From Mycolicibacterium fortuitum subsp. fortuitum (GTDB lineage Bacteria > Actinomycetota > Actinomycetes > Mycobacteriales > Mycobacteriaceae): a stretch of DNA of 64,000 nt. This document shows positions 40,953-51,943 of the stretch, in pieces. The stretch is from contig NZ_AP025518.1 in assembly GCF_022179545.1 (NCBI RefSeq), forward strand, positions 6,324,001 to 6,388,000, given 5' to 3'. Below the pieces are notes generated by a model. It saw nothing but the letters and a program-made list of their open reading frames with translations, ran no database searches and was not told the DNA's origin. Numbering within the stretch: the first letter of the stretch is position 1; each line of letters opens with the position of its first letter. A program made the position numbers and the translations under genes.

Positions 40953-43900
40953 GCACGCCCGTGACATCGGTGACCACCTCGGAGGTGAACACCACACCGA
41001 GATCGCCGAACGTTCCCTCACTCACCGCCACCTGAATGGTCTGGGATTCGACCTCACGCGGATCGAAGGGTATGCCCGGATCCACCCAGATCTCCACCGA
41101 GCGACTCCGAGGTGCCGGCCGGCTGATGTCGTGCCGCACCGGGCCGTCGAGCGCCTCTCCGACCGTCCAGCCGCGACTGGCCAGTCCCAGCAAGGCGAAG
41201 GTCTCGGCGCGCGCATCGCTGAAGCGCCCCAGCGTCTTGGAGGCCAGGTCGTCTGCGGTCGCCCGGATCACCTCGCGCGCCACCTGCGGGAACGGCTGCA
41301 GAATCTCATAGTCGGCGAACACCTCCGCCCAGGCGGCCAGGCTGCCGTGCAGAGGATGAACGATGCCGACCGGCAGACCCGGTTCCAGCGCCGCGGTGGT
41401 GTCGTCGACGTCGGCATAGCTGCGGTCCTCAGCGATCCGGAAGGTGCTCGCCAACGCCCCGGATTCGTCGAACTGCCCCCACACCAACCGACGCGCCAGA
41501 TGCACCATCACAGGATGGTTCACGAAGAACATCTCGAATTCGGCTGTGGTCCAGCGCCGTTCGTGAGTCATCGCGGTCTCGAGGCGCGGTAGCTGTTCCT
41601 TGGCCACGACGCGGACCTCGCGTTTGAGACGCGTGAACCGCCGATGCGACTCCTCGGCAATCTCGGCGTCATCCCGCACTCCGGGCTTGGGGAAGCTGCG
41701 CAACCGCGCACCGTTCTGGTCGCGCACCACCAGTTGGAGCAATTCGTCGAACTCGACCGTGAACCGCCGAGTGCCGTAGTCGAACACGGCGGCCGACGCT
41801 TCGTCGAGGCCGAGGTCGGGTATCAGGCGATCCGCCATCTGCTCGTCGGAGAGCCCCCGTGCGACGGCGATCTGACTGAGCCGCTCAGCCGCCTTGTCTT
41901 TCAAGGGTTTCGACCGCCCCTTCTTGGACAGCCGGAACAACGTCAGCAGCGCATGGTCGGTTCCGATGGTGCTCAGCACGTCCAGCCCGTGCGGTAACCG
42001 TCCGCCCCTGCCCTGGCTCGGCCACGCCTTCACCATGTCGGCGATCCGGTCGACACTCTCGTCATCGGCGAACCACGCCAGTGCGTCGAGGGCCCACTTG
42101 TGTGCACCAGGCGCGCCGAACGTCCACCACGCGTCGAAGAGCGCCCAGCTCAATGCGCTGAGACTCCGCACATCGCACAGCTGGGCCAGCTGCGCCACTC
42201 CCGCGTACGGGAGCACCGGACCGGACAGCATGAGCATCACCGCGACGGACTCCACTGCGTGGAACGGCAGTTGCGTGCCGTCGGCCAGCAGCACGGGTGT
42301 CGCCAGCGCCGGCCGGGCCCAATCCGGCAGCCGGGGGACCCGTTTCGGCAGGATCAGCAGAGGATCGACGTCGAGCACCGCGGATACCAGCGGGACCGCA
42401 TCGGCGTCGTGCCCGCGGACCGCCGCGATCACGGCCTCGGCCGAACCATGGGTCGCCAGATAGCGCAAAGCGGTGTGGGCCGCGCTGCGGGTGGTACCCG
42501 CGGGGCCGGCAGCAGCGGGCACCAGGAACGGCGCGATGGCCGCCCCGTGCCGATGCAGGTAGGCACGAGCCACCGCGATCAGCGAACGCCGTTGCCCGCA
42601 AAGCCATTCGGCGATTCGGGTGGCGACGAGCTCGCTACGAACCGGGCCGAGGTAGGCGACATCGTCACACTTGTCCGCGTAGGCAAGGGCGAGGTAGTCA
42701 AGGCGCGGGCCGAGCCGAAGGAGTGCCGCACCGAACCACCCTCCGAAGAAGTACGACCGCCACTGCGGGGTCCAGCCCGAGGCGATGAGCTGCTCCACCA
42801 GGCGATCCGGCCCGTGGACGAGAATGTCGCTCGCACAGATCCATTCGCCGGACTGTTCGCGATGCCGTTCGATGTCGGCCCAGCTCCGCATGACCTTCGG
42901 CGGCTGAGCCGCAAACCGGCGGGCCACCGTGAGTTCTTCGTCAGTCCATGCCAATTCGGGCGACGGCGGTTGCAGCGGTCGGGACGGGACGGGCAGCTTC
43001 GGCGTCTTGGCGGTGCGTTGCCACGGCGGGTCCGCCAGCAGCTCTGGCAGCGCACACGCCTGCGACGAGACAGCCGGTGCGGGCTCCGCCGGGCCGAGCA
43101 ACTGCCGCGCCAGGTCGTCGTCGCGCTCCGCGAGGAGTCGCTCCGCCCGCTGCGGGAAGTTGCGAACCGCCCGGGCCAGACCCGGTCGGACGCCTTCCAG
43201 GCCGGAATGCCTGAGCAGTGTCTCGAACGCGGCATCGCCGGGCAGACATGCAAGGGCCTCGGCGACCGTCCCGGCCCTCTCCTTGGCCAGATATTCGCGC
43301 AACAGCCGGTCCAGGATCGGGACCAGGAGGTCGCCGAACCGATCGACCAGCGTGGGCAGGATGTGGCGGTAATCCTGGTAGAAGGAGTCACCGCGCTTGG
43401 TGAAGAGCAGGCGGTGCACGTCGTCGATCGAGTCGACGGAGGTCAACAGTTCCAGACGCGAGCGGTCCTCCGAGAGGCCGACCGGGGAGCGGCATGCTTC
43501 GGTGACCCAGTCCCGGTTGGTCGGGAACATGAACGCGGCGGCGCACCTGGCCTGTGCGGTGTCGCGAGCGGCATTCAGCGCTGACATCGTGCTGTCGTGG
43601 TCGGCGGATTCGATCTGCGTGACCCGTGCCCGCATCCGCCGGGCCAGACCGAGTCGGTCGAGACGAAGTGGGCATCGAGGGATCGGGTAATCCGTGCTGG
43701 ACCAGAACCTGAACGCCCACCCGGGGGATCGCATCACTGCCAGCGCCGCGAATTCGAATCCGTAGTCGGCTATCCAGAAATCGACCCAGTCCGCCGGCCG
43801 GGCATCGGTGACCAGGTCCAGTCCGGCGATCACGGCAGCACCCATTGGATCGTTGCCACCGGGCGCCAGAAACCGTCGGAGCGCCACGGCCAGCTCCTCG

Positions 43901-44073
43901 ACCATTCCGCGGTAGCCGGCGACCGCGTCCAACTCAGCGCGGTGGGTGTCGGTGATCGCGCTGCGGATGGCCGATACGGCGTCGACGCGCACATCGGCGA
44001 TCGGCACCTCGGGACCGTCGCGACGCGGCAGGATCGAGCGGCGCCAACTCGGGGACATCACCACGGCCGTCAA
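40942..44073 (-). CDS. Giant DUF4132 protein
   Basis: Up to 1043 residues. The start is uncertain: TTG 44071-44073 has GGGGGGAACG just upstream; GTG and ATG codons follow within 16 bases. The C-terminal 250 residues are DUF4132: FTVEFDELLQLVVRDQNGARLRSFPKPG, REVRVVAKEQLPRLETAMTHERRWT, FFVNHPVMVHLARRLVWGQFDESG, and LHGSLAAWAEVFADYEILQPFPQV. The N-terminal and middle parts have helical-repeat character (many Leu/Ala-rich helices). Relatives often carry a WGR domain (MolR-like); none is seen here. Function unknown. Not part of the Rv0045c-Rv0044c neighbourhood in H37Rv, so an insertion. Confidence 0.88.
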   Translation of the reverse strand: MTAVVMSPSWRRSILPRRDGPEVPIADVRVDAVSAIRSAITDTHRAELDAVAGYRGMVEELAVALRRFLAPGGNDPMGAAVIAGLDLVTDARPADWVDFWIADYGFEFAALAVMRSPGWAFRFWSSTDYPIPRCPLRLDRLGLARRMRARVTQIESADHDSTMSALNAARDTAQARCAAAFMFPTNRDWVTEACRSPVGLSEDRSRLELLTSVDSIDDVHRLLFTKRGDSFYQDYRHILPTLVDRFGDLLVPILDRLLREYLAKERAGTVAEALACLPGDAAFETLLRHSGLEGVRPGLARAVRNFPQRAERLLAERDDDLARQLLGPAEPAPAVSSQACALPELLADPPWQRTAKTPKLPVPSRPLQPPSPELAWTDEELTVARRFAAQPPKVMRSWADIERHREQSGEWICASDILVHGPDRLVEQLIASGWTPQWRSYFFGGWFGAALLRLGPRLDYLALAYADKCDDVAYLGPVRSELVATRIAEWLCGQRRSLIAVARAYLHRHGAAIAPFLVPAAAGPAGTTRSAAHTALRYLATHGSAEAVIAAVRGHDADAVPLVSAVLDVDPLLILPKRVPRLPDWARPALATPVLLADGTQLPFHAVESVAVMLMLSGPVLPYAGVAQLAQLCDVRSLSALSWALFDAWWTFGAPGAHKWALDALAWFADDESVDRIADMVKAWPSQGRGGRLPHGLDVLSTIGTDHALLTLFRLSKKGRSKPLKDKAAERLSQIAVARGLSDEQMADRLIPDLGLDEASAAVFDYGTRRFTVEFDELLQLVVRDQNGARLRSFPKPGVRDDAEIAEESHRRFTRLKREVRVVAKEQLPRLETAMTHERRWTTAEFEMFFVNHPVMVHLARRLVWGQFDESGALASTFRIAEDRSYADVDDTTAALEPGLPVGIVHPLHGSLAAWAEVFADYEILQPFPQVAREVIRATADDLASKTLGRFSDARAETFALLGLASRGWTVGEALDGPVRHDISRPAPRSRSVEIWVDPGIPFDPREVESQTIQVAVSEGTFGDLGVVFTSEVVTDVTGVLSR

Positions 44074-44144
44074 CGTTCCCCCCTCGTATGCCCAGAACTC
44101 CTAAAAGGCTATCGGCGCCCCGGGGCCACCGAACGCACCAATTC

Positions 44145-45074
44145 TCAGGGGAACGACCAGCTTTCGGTCGACGTGATCACGAAACCGTGGCCTCCGTCGT
44201 CACTGCAGGCGACCCCGCCCCCGTAAAGGGCCATGCACCAGCCGGACGGGTCGCGGCTGCTGACCGCGCGGCCCTGGTCGAGATGGGGAAGCGGGTCCGC
44301 GTACTCGGGCCCCAACGCGGTATCGCTGTATCCCCAGGCCAATTCCGAAATGTTCAGGCTGACGACGTTGTCGGTGCGACCCGGCATCGGCCCTCGGCAA
44401 ATGGCCCGGACACCGGAAAACGACGTGATCTCGCAACGCAGGTCGCCGTCGACGGCGAAGTACTCGGTGATGTTCTTGCCGCCACCGTGTCTGGTGTAGA
44501 CCTTCGTGGAGTCGAACACGTACTGGCGGGGATCGGGGAAACCGGCGGGCAGCCGCGACACGGGCGTCAGTGCCGCCGAGCCGGCGCGCAACACGAAACC
44601 GACAGGTGATGTCCTGCGAGCCCGACACGCCGTCAACGCGTCGGGACCGACCACACAATCGACATCACCGACCGAGAGCCGCGAACCGGGCTGCAGTACC
44701 GGCGGTCGGGGCTGCGGGCCTGGATCTGCCACCTTCAGGAACCACACCGATCCGTCAGATCTGAGCCCGACGGCGTTCGCACCGCCGGGAGCATTCCGGA
44801 TGTCGCCCCGGCAGACGAATCGGTCCGAGCTCACAGAACAGGCCAGCCCGCTGGGGGTCGAGAAGAAAGCCCCTTCGTACGGTCTGGTGTAGTCGGATGC
44901 GGGCACCTCGGTGAAATCCTCGAACCGTGGGAACTGTGGTTCGGATACCCCACTCGGCCGCGGTACCGGTGTAGAACTTCCCGTGTCCGGGGTGGAAGCC
45001 GGCTGAGCCCGGCACCCGCTGATCGGCATCGCGACCAGCAACGCGGCCAGCACGACTGTCGCGATGCGCTGCAC
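44145..45074 (-). CDS. Lipoprotein of unknown function, Cys-rich
   Basis: 309 residues from GTG 45074. TVVLAALLVAMPISGC gives the lipobox with Cys21. After a Pro/Ser/Thr linker the mature domain has many spaced Cys (LACSVSSDRFVCRGD, GDVDCVVG, LTACRARR, LRCEITSF, AICRGPM, GWCMALYGGGVACSDD), which suggests a disulfide-stabilised beta-rich domain. No family was recognised. 71 bases downstream of the DUF4132 gene on the same strand. Confidence 0.8.
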   Translation of the reverse strand: MQRIATVVLAALLVAMPISGCRAQPASTPDTGSSTPVPRPSGVSEPQFPRFEDFTEVPASDYTRPYEGAFFSTPSGLACSVSSDRFVCRGDIRNAPGGANAVGLRSDGSVWFLKVADPGPQPRPPVLQPGSRLSVGDVDCVVGPDALTACRARRTSPVGFVLRAGSAALTPVSRLPAGFPDPRQYVFDSTKVYTRHGGGKNITEYFAVDGDLRCEITSFSGVRAICRGPMPGRTDNVVSLNISELAWGYSDTALGPEYADPLPHLDQGRAVSSRDPSGWCMALYGGGVACSDDGGHGFVITSTESWSFP

Positions 45075-45118
45075 ACGATCAGCCTATGCCGTGGATCACC
45101 GTGAGTACCCTTGAAGAA

Positions 45119-45919
45119 GTGACCCATCCCATTCGCATCGGCGTGCAACTGCAGCCGCAACACTCCCCCAAGTACAGCCACATCCGCGACGCAGTGCGCC
45201 GTTGTGAGGACATCGGCGTCGACATCGCCTTCAACTGGGATCACTTCTTCCCGCTCTACGGCGACCCCGACGGCGCGCACTACGAATGCTGGACGATGCT
45301 CGGCGCCTGGGCCGAGCAGACCTCACGCATCGAGATCGGTGCGCTGGTCAGCTGCAACTCCTACCGCAACCCCGAACTGCTGGCCGACATGGCCCGCACC
45401 GTCGACCACATTTCCGACGGCCGGCTCATCCTCGGCATCGGAAGCGGTTGGAAGCAAAAGGATTACGACGAGTACGGGTACGAGTTCGGCACTGCGGGCA
45501 GCCGCTTGGACGACCTGGCCCAGGCCCTGCCGCGCATCGAGGCACGGCTGGCCAAGCTCAACCCGGCACCCATCCGGGAGATCCCGATCTTGATCGGCGG
45601 CCAGGGGGAACGCAAGACCCTGCGCCTGGTGGCCGAGCACGCCGACATCTGGCACGCCTTCGTCGACCGCAACACATACCCGGGCAAGGCGGAGGTCCTG
45701 GCCGAGCACTGTGGCATCACCGGCCGTGACCCCGCGACCGTCCAGCGTTCGGCAGGAGTCCAGGAGACCGGCGGTATCGACGCCATGCTCGCCGAGGCCG
45801 ATGCACTGGCCGACCTGGGGGTCAGCATCCTGACCGTCGGAGTCAACGGTCCGGACTACGATCTGACCGCCGCGGAGGCCCTCTGCCGCTGGCGGGATGG
45901 TCGCGCTCGCAAAGTTTAG
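45119..45919 (+). CDS. LLM-class F420-dependent oxidoreductase (Rv0044c-like)
   Basis: 266 residues from GTG 45119 ([50 protein letters not shown]), close to the 264 of Rv0044c; upstream ATG/GTG starts exist but add unconserved text. A TIM-barrel luciferase-like fold with [43 protein letters not shown] and a [20 protein letters not shown] strand. It should oxidise or reduce an alcohol, aldehyde or enone using F420. Substrate unknown. Confidence 0.92.
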   Translation: MTHPIRIGVQLQPQHSPKYSHIRDAVRRCEDIGVDIAFNWDHFFPLYGDPDGAHYECWTMLGAWAEQTSRIEIGALVSCNSYRNPELLADMARTVDHISDGRLILGIGSGWKQKDYDEYGYEFGTAGSRLDDLAQALPRIEARLAKLNPAPIREIPILIGGQGERKTLRLVAEHADIWHAFVDRNTYPGKAEVLAEHCGITGRDPATVQRSAGVQETGGIDAMLAEADALADLGVSILTVGVNGPDYDLTAAEALCRWRDGRARKV

Positions 45920-46008
45920 CGACTGCGCTGAGACAACTCAGGTCTCCGATCTGGCGAGCACGTGAGAAACTGGCGCAACATAATCGCCACAGGGGGAGAT
46001 ATATAAGG

Positions 46009-46674
46009 GTGCCGAAGAATTACGGGGTCAAAGAGAAGGACCAGGTTGTCACGCACATCATCAACTTGGTGATGACGGGCAAGCTGCGCTCCGGTGACCG
46101 CATCGACCGCAACGAGATCGTCCGTGACCTCGGGCTCAGCCGCGTTCCGATCCAGGAAGCAGTGGTTCAGCTCGAGCACGACGGGATCCTCTCGACGCGA
46201 TATCACCGCGGCGCATTTGTGTCCCGCTTCGACGAGGCCACCGTTGCCGAGCACCATGAGCTGTACGGGATTCTCAACGGCATCGCCTCGGCCCGCTGTG
46301 CCACCAACCCGACGCCGCGCATTGTCGCCCATCTCGATGACACGTTGCGCGCGATGCGTTCAGCAAAGGACACCAAGGCCTTCCAGGAGGCCTGCTGGGT
46401 GTTCCGCGACGCGATCAACGACGAGTACGCCGGACCGCGCCTGCATGCCACCATCCGCGCCGGTAAGAGCTTTGCGCCCTCGGAATTCTGGATCGGCTAT
46501 CCGAAGGCCAAAGCCGAATTCCTGGCCGGCTACGAAGAGGAGATGGCCGCGATCCAGACCCGTGATCCCGAGCGCGCCCGTAAAGCCTGCACCGAGCGCG
46601 CAGAACGGATGGCGCAGATCATGATCGCCGAGCTCACCCGGCGCGGGGTGTTCGGCGACTTGCGGTCCCCTTGA
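46009..46674 (+). CDS. GntR-family regulator (FadR/VanR type, Rv0043c-like)
   Basis: 221 residues from GTG 46009 (GGGGGAG upstream). The N-terminal winged helix is [66 protein letters not shown]; the C-terminal helical effector domain (about 80-210) contains [14 protein letters not shown] and [13 protein letters not shown], as in FCD-type ligand domains. It lies downstream of the LLM oxidoreductase and may govern that gene. Ligand unknown. Confidence 0.92.
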   Translation: MPKNYGVKEKDQVVTHIINLVMTGKLRSGDRIDRNEIVRDLGLSRVPIQEAVVQLEHDGILSTRYHRGAFVSRFDEATVAEHHELYGILNGIASARCATNPTPRIVAHLDDTLRAMRSAKDTKAFQEACWVFRDAINDEYAGPRLHATIRAGKSFAPSEFWIGYPKAKAEFLAGYEEEMAAIQTRDPERARKACTERAERMAQIMIAELTRRGVFGDLRSP

Positions 46675-46719
46675 GCGGAATCACTCATCACCGGGCGTCC
46701 GCCCACTAGGTTGCATCAG

Positions 46720-48491
46720 ATGTACGCCAGACGATCGGCCGCGCTGCTGACCACGGTCCTGATGCTGTTCGGGCTGGTGTGTGCGGCACCGGCCGGCGCA
46801 GACGTCGACCAGTGCGCACCCCCCGGGGTGAACAGTGCCAGCGCGCTTCCCACCAACCTGGCCGCCGCGGCCACCGGACCCGGCGCCGACAAATACACCA
46901 CCGCCGGCGTGGTCCCCCTGGACACCGTGCGGCCTGAGAACCTCGGCCTGGGGACCCCCGGCGTGCTCACCGTCGGCACGTTGTCGGACGCCCCACCGAG
47001 CATCTGCATCAACTCGGCCGGACAGTTCACCGGCTTCGACAACGAGCTCCTCCGTGCCATCGCCGACAAGCTCGGCCTGCGGATCAACTTCGTCGGCACC
47101 GACTTCTCCGGCCTGCTGGCCCAGACCGCGTCCCGGCGCTTCGACGTGGCGTCCTCGTCGATCACCACCACCGACGCCCGGCGCCGTACCGTCGGCTTCA
47201 CCAACGGTTACGACTTCGGATACTTCTCGCTCGTCGTACCCACTGGTTCTCCGATCACCGGGTTCGGCCAGCTCGCCCCAGGACAGCGCATCGGGGTGGT
47301 GCAGGGCACCGTCCAAGAGGCCTACGTCATCGACACGCTGCACCTGCAGCCGGTGAAGTTCCCTGACTACAACACGGTCTACGCCAGCCTCAAGACCCGT
47401 CAGATCGACGCCTGGGTGGCGCCGTCACAGCAGGCCTCGGGCACGGTGCAACCCGGTGACCCGGCCCAGATCATCGAAAACACCTTCAGTCTGGACAATT
47501 TCGTGGCGTGGGCGGTGGCCAAGGAGAACCAGCCGCTGATCGACGCGCTCAACTCCGGACTGGACACCGTCATCGCCGACGGCACCTGGGCCAGGCTGTA
47601 TTCCGACTGGGTGCCGCGGGCCCTGCCGCCCGGCTGGAAGCCAGGCTCGAAGGCCGCGCCCGCACCGCAGCTGCCCGATTTCGCCGCGATCGCCGCCGCG
47701 AACGAGAAACCCGCTTCGGCGGGATCGGTGGCTCCCAAATCCACTCTGGCGCAACTGGCCGACTCGTTCCTGGACTGGAATCTCTACAAGCAGGCGATCC
47801 CCGACCTGTTGCGCACCGGCCTACCCAACACGCTCATCCTGACCGTGTGCGCCAGCATCATCGGGCTCGTGCTCGGGATGATCCTGGCAGTGGCCGGTAT
47901 CTCACGGTCCCGCTGGCTGCGCTGGCCGGCCCGGGTGTACACCGACATCTTCCGGGGCCTGCCCGAAGTGGTGATCATCCTGCTGATCGGGCTGGGGATC
48001 GGCCCAGTGGTCGGATCACTGACCGGCAACAGCCCCTATCCGCTGGGGATCGCGGCGCTCGGACTCATGGCGGCGGCTTACGTCGGCGAAATCTTCCGCT
48101 CCGGCATCCAGAGCGTCGAACCCGGACAACTGGAAGCCTCACGCGCGCTGGGCTTCAGCTACACCTCGTCGATGCGCCTGGTCGTCATCCCGCAGGGCAT
48201 CCGCCGGGTGCTACCCGCGCTGATGAACCAGTTCATCTCTCTGCTCAAGGCCTCATCGCTGGTGTATTTCCTCGGCCTGGTCGCCAGCCAGCGGGAACTC
48301 TTCCAGGTGGGCCGAGACCTCAACGCCCAGACCGGCAATCTGTCTCCGCTGGTGGCGGCCGGACTGTTCTACCTGCTGCTGACCATCCCGCTGACCCATC
48401 TGGTGAACTTCGTCGACAACCGACTGCGCAAAGGCCGTCCCCCCGCACAGGAGGACCCCCTGCCCCCGGCCACCACCCAGGAGATGATCTG

Positions 48492-48492
<1 letters not shown>
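46720..48492 (+). CDS. Polar amino-acid ABC transporter: binding protein fused to permease
   Basis: 590 residues from ATG 46720. A signal segment (SAALLTTVLMLFGLVCAAPAGA) precedes a family-3 substrate-binding domain (about 75-300: GVLTVGTLSDAPPSICINSAGQFTGFDNELLRAIADKLGLRINFVGTDFSGLLAQTASRRFDVASSSITTT). The permease half (about 350-575) has five predicted spans and the EAA-loop YVGEIFRSGIQSVEPGQLEASRALGF. The binding protein is thus tethered at the outer face of its channel, giving one subunit per half-transporter. Likely imports glutamine-type or basic amino acids. The TGATG stop/start overlap couples it to the ATPase. Confidence 0.92.
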
Positions 48493-49229
<737 letters not shown>

Positions 49230-49304
49230 GGATGACGTGAAAGCCCGGTCCAAAGCCAACAAGCTGACAACCTGGCAGCGTCAGACAGGTTAGACTAGCG
49301 AATT

Positions 49305-49787
49305 ATGAGCGAGCCCGATTCGCAGGTCACAGAGTTGGCCGGAGAGCTGCAGCGCGTACTCTCCAAGGTTTTCTCCGTGCTGCGCCGCGGCGACACCAAC
49401 AAGGGCACCGCCGGTGAGCTCACCCTGGCCCAGCTCTCGATCCTGCTCACCCTGCTCGACCAGGGCCCCATCCGCATGACCGAACTTGCCGCCCGCGAGC
49501 GGGTACGCACGCCGACCACCACCGTCGCCATCCGCCGGCTCGAGAAGCTCGGGCTGGTCAAACGCTCCCGCGACCCCTCGGACCTGCGTGCGGTACTGGT
49601 CGAGGTCACCCCGCGCGGCCTGGTGCAACACCGCGAATCCCTGGCTGCCCGACGGGCCGACCTGGCCGCCCGGTTGGCCAACCTGAGTCCCGACGACCTC
49701 GCGACGCTGGCCACCGCCCTCGCCCCGCTCGAACGGCTGGCCAGCCAGAACGACCAGTCCGCCTCGGCCCACGCCAAATCCGAGTAG
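49305..49787 (+). CDS. MarR-family regulator (Rv0042c-like)
   Basis: 160 residues. The MarR winged helix reads LTLAQLSILLTLLDQGPIRMTELAARERVRTPTTTVAIRRLEKLGLVKRSRDPSDLRAVLVEVTPRG. Dimerisation helices flank it. A dyad of AACCTG and CAGGTT (49269-49274 and 49286-49291) just upstream is a possible self-operator. It lies downstream of the transporter and convergent with the glucosylglycerate hydrolase gene. Confidence 0.93.
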   Translation: MSEPDSQVTELAGELQRVLSKVFSVLRRGDTNKGTAGELTLAQLSILLTLLDQGPIRMTELAARERVRTPTTTVAIRRLEKLGLVKRSRDPSDLRAVLVEVTPRGLVQHRESLAARRADLAARLANLSPDDLATLATALAPLERLASQNDQSASAHAKSE

Positions 49788-49792
49788 CCGGA

Positions 49793-51133
49793 CTATCCCA
49801 ACCAGTCCAATACCGCTGCAGCGGTCCACGATTGCTGCATGCTGCCCAGCGGTTCGCCGGTGAACGGCTCGTAGTACTCGGCGAAAGTGCCGTCACTGGC
49901 CTGACGCAGGCCTTCCCGACGCAGCGCGGATGCCCGCTCAGCCCAGCCCCGCCGCGCGAAGCACCACGAGAAAAGCCACGTCATTACCGGCCACACCGGG
50001 CCACGCCAGTACTCGCGGGGCCGGAAATCCCGCGACACCGGCGATGTCGACGGGATGAGCGCGTACTTCAGATCCGGGTGCCCGCAGAACCGCGGCCCCT
50101 CCAACAGCCGCAGCAGGGCCCGTTCCCGGTCATGCGGCAACCCGCCGCACAGTAACGGGGCGAACTGGGCAACCGTCTCGGTGGCCACCCACTTCTTCGC
50201 ACGCACGTCGTAATCCCTTGCCGCACCGCTACGTTCGTCGGCAGTCTCCACCACCCCGGTTCGGAAACGCTCCGCCCACGAGTAGAGATCACGCACATCG
50301 GCATGCGGACGTTTGTAGTCCTCCCCGATCTCGGCGAGCACCTGACAGGCCACCGAGAAGATCGCCGATACGAACACGTCCTCGACGGCGAAGCTCATCA
50401 CCTTCGGCAGCAGATCATCGTCGTAGCGAACGGATTTCATCTCCTCGAGCAGCCACAGATACCGGTCGTACTCAAGATCGCTCGGCCGTTGCGTGGCGTC
50501 GGTGATGATGGCGTTGTCCTCACGCTGATACTCCGGCACGCTGCCGGGAACCACGTTGGCATATGCGCTGTCCCAGCGCGGCGAGTTGTCCATGCCGGAC
50601 TCCCACCCGTGGTACAGCGTGATCCGGCCACGGCCTTCCTGATCCCGCATCTCGGCCAGCCAGCGGTGCCAGCGCACCAGATCGGACCACCGCCGATCGA
50701 GAAACGTCTCGGCCACCGTCCGAGTGGACCGCCCCCGCCTGCGGGCATGGTCGAGGATGCGCTGCACCGCGATCGCATGTACGGGCGGCTGCGTGATCCC
50801 GGAGGTGTGCCGGATCCGCGGCGCATTGGCAGCCAGCGCCGAGGTCGCCCACCGGGCCGGGCCCGGAAAGTAGCCATCTACCCCGTTGGCGAACACGATG
50901 TGCGGGATCATCCCGTTGCGCCACTGCGCCGACAGCAGGGTGTCGAGCTCCACCACGGCGCGCTCCACGCTCAACGGAGCCAGGCCGATCGACACGAACG
51001 CCGCATCCCAGCTCCACATGTGCGGATACAGCAACGGTGCGGCGGTGGTCATCACACCCAGGTCGTTGCCACGCAGCAGGTATGCGGCGCGCGCGGCGAG
51101 CTGAGTGGGAGCGAAGCTTGGATCCGGTGGCAT
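49793..51133 (-). CDS. ggh: Glucosylglycerate hydrolase (GH63)
   Basis: 446 residues from ATG 51131-51133 (MPPDPSFAPTQLAARAAYLL), the same length as the characterised mycobacterial enzyme as I recall it. The (alpha/alpha)6-barrel text includes YPHMWSWDAAF, HGWESGMDNSPRWD with Asp182, and GTFAEYYEPFTGEPLG with Glu419, the residues reported as catalytic in the M. hassiacum enzyme. It hydrolyses alpha-glucosylglycerate to glucose and glycerate; the solute builds up under nitrogen starvation and its breakdown supports recovery. Divergent from the SDR gene. Confidence 0.9.
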   Translation of the reverse strand: MPPDPSFAPTQLAARAAYLLRGNDLGVMTTAAPLLYPHMWSWDAAFVSIGLAPLSVERAVVELDTLLSAQWRNGMIPHIVFANGVDGYFPGPARWATSALAANAPRIRHTSGITQPPVHAIAVQRILDHARRRGRSTRTVAETFLDRRWSDLVRWHRWLAEMRDQEGRGRITLYHGWESGMDNSPRWDSAYANVVPGSVPEYQREDNAIITDATQRPSDLEYDRYLWLLEEMKSVRYDDDLLPKVMSFAVEDVFVSAIFSVACQVLAEIGEDYKRPHADVRDLYSWAERFRTGVVETADERSGAARDYDVRAKKWVATETVAQFAPLLCGGLPHDRERALLRLLEGPRFCGHPDLKYALIPSTSPVSRDFRPREYWRGPVWPVMTWLFSWCFARRGWAERASALRREGLRQASDGTFAEYYEPFTGEPLGSMQQSWTAAAVLDWLG

Positions 51134-51210
51134 CCCTACCATGATGCGACGCCGACGCCCGTCCCGCAGGTCGGCCCCGTGGCATTCGGCGTCACAGTAA
51201 CGTTGCAGAT

Positions 51211-51894
51211 GTGCCGACTGCATTGATCACCGGAGCCGCTGGCGGCATCGGCTCGGCCATCGCCGCCGCCCTTGCTCCCACCCATACGCTGCTGCTGGCC
51301 GGCCGCCCGTCGGCCCGGCTCGACGCGCTGGCCGAGCGCCTCGGCGCGCCGACCTGGCCGCTGGATCTCACCGACGCCGATTCGATCGAATCCGCCACCG
51401 AGGTGCTCGCCGAACTCGATGTGCTGGTGCACAACGCCGGTGTGCTCTACCCCGGTCGGGTCGCCGAGTCGATCGCCGAGCAGTGGCGGGCCTCGTTCGA
51501 AGTGAATGTCACCGGCGCGGTGGCCCTCACCCTGGCGCTGCTACCCGCCCTGCGCGCCGCCGGCGGACACGTGGTGTTCATCAACTCCGGTGCCGGACAA
51601 AAGGTTTCAGCGGGTATGGCGTCCTATTCGGCGAGTAAGTTCGCGCTGCGGGCGTTCGCCGACTCGTTGCGCGCCGACGAACCGTCGCTGCGGGTCACCT
51701 CGATCTTCCCCGGCCGCGTCGACACCGAGATGCAACGCGACCTCGTGGCCTATGAAAACGCGGTGACCGATGGGGCCGGCGAGTACGACCCGGCGAAATT
51801 CCTCAAGCCCGAGACGGTCGCCGGGCTGGCGGCGACCGCAGTCACCACCCCGCCCGACGGCCACGTGCACGAAATCGTGGTCCGCCCAGGGTGA
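51211..51894 (+). CDS. Short-chain dehydrogenase/reductase
   Basis: 227 residues from GTG 51211. The Rossmann motif TGAAGGIGSAIA, NNAG-equivalent VLVHNAGVLYPGR, catalytic Ser in VVFINSGAG and the YxxxK motif YSASKFALRAFAD are present. Cofactor choice leans to NADP(H) because of the Arg in LAGRPSARLDA. Substrate unknown. Its stop lies in the terminator shared with leuS. Confidence 0.93.
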   Translation: MPTALITGAAGGIGSAIAAALAPTHTLLLAGRPSARLDALAERLGAPTWPLDLTDADSIESATEVLAELDVLVHNAGVLYPGRVAESIAEQWRASFEVNVTGAVALTLALLPALRAAGGHVVFINSGAGQKVSAGMASYSASKFALRAFADSLRADEPSLRVTSIFPGRVDTEMQRDLVAYENAVTDGAGEYDPAKFLKPETVAGLAATAVTTPPDGHVHEIVVRPG

Positions 51895-51943
51895 TTTCGG
51901 TGCATCTGGTAACGCTGACCGTTACCGGATGCACCCAAATCAC
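51891..51943. terminator. Shared bidirectional terminator of the SDR gene and leuS
   Basis: A near-perfect 23-bp stem (two mismatches) with a seven-base loop occupies the space between two convergent stops; its outer arms (GTGATTT / AAATCAC) reach into both stop regions, giving A/T-rich flanks on each strand. Confidence 0.85.

Noticed and set aside
45930..45946. GAGAC...GTCTC dyad after the LLM oxidoreductase gene
   Set aside because: The stem is five bases; not enough for a terminator or operator call.
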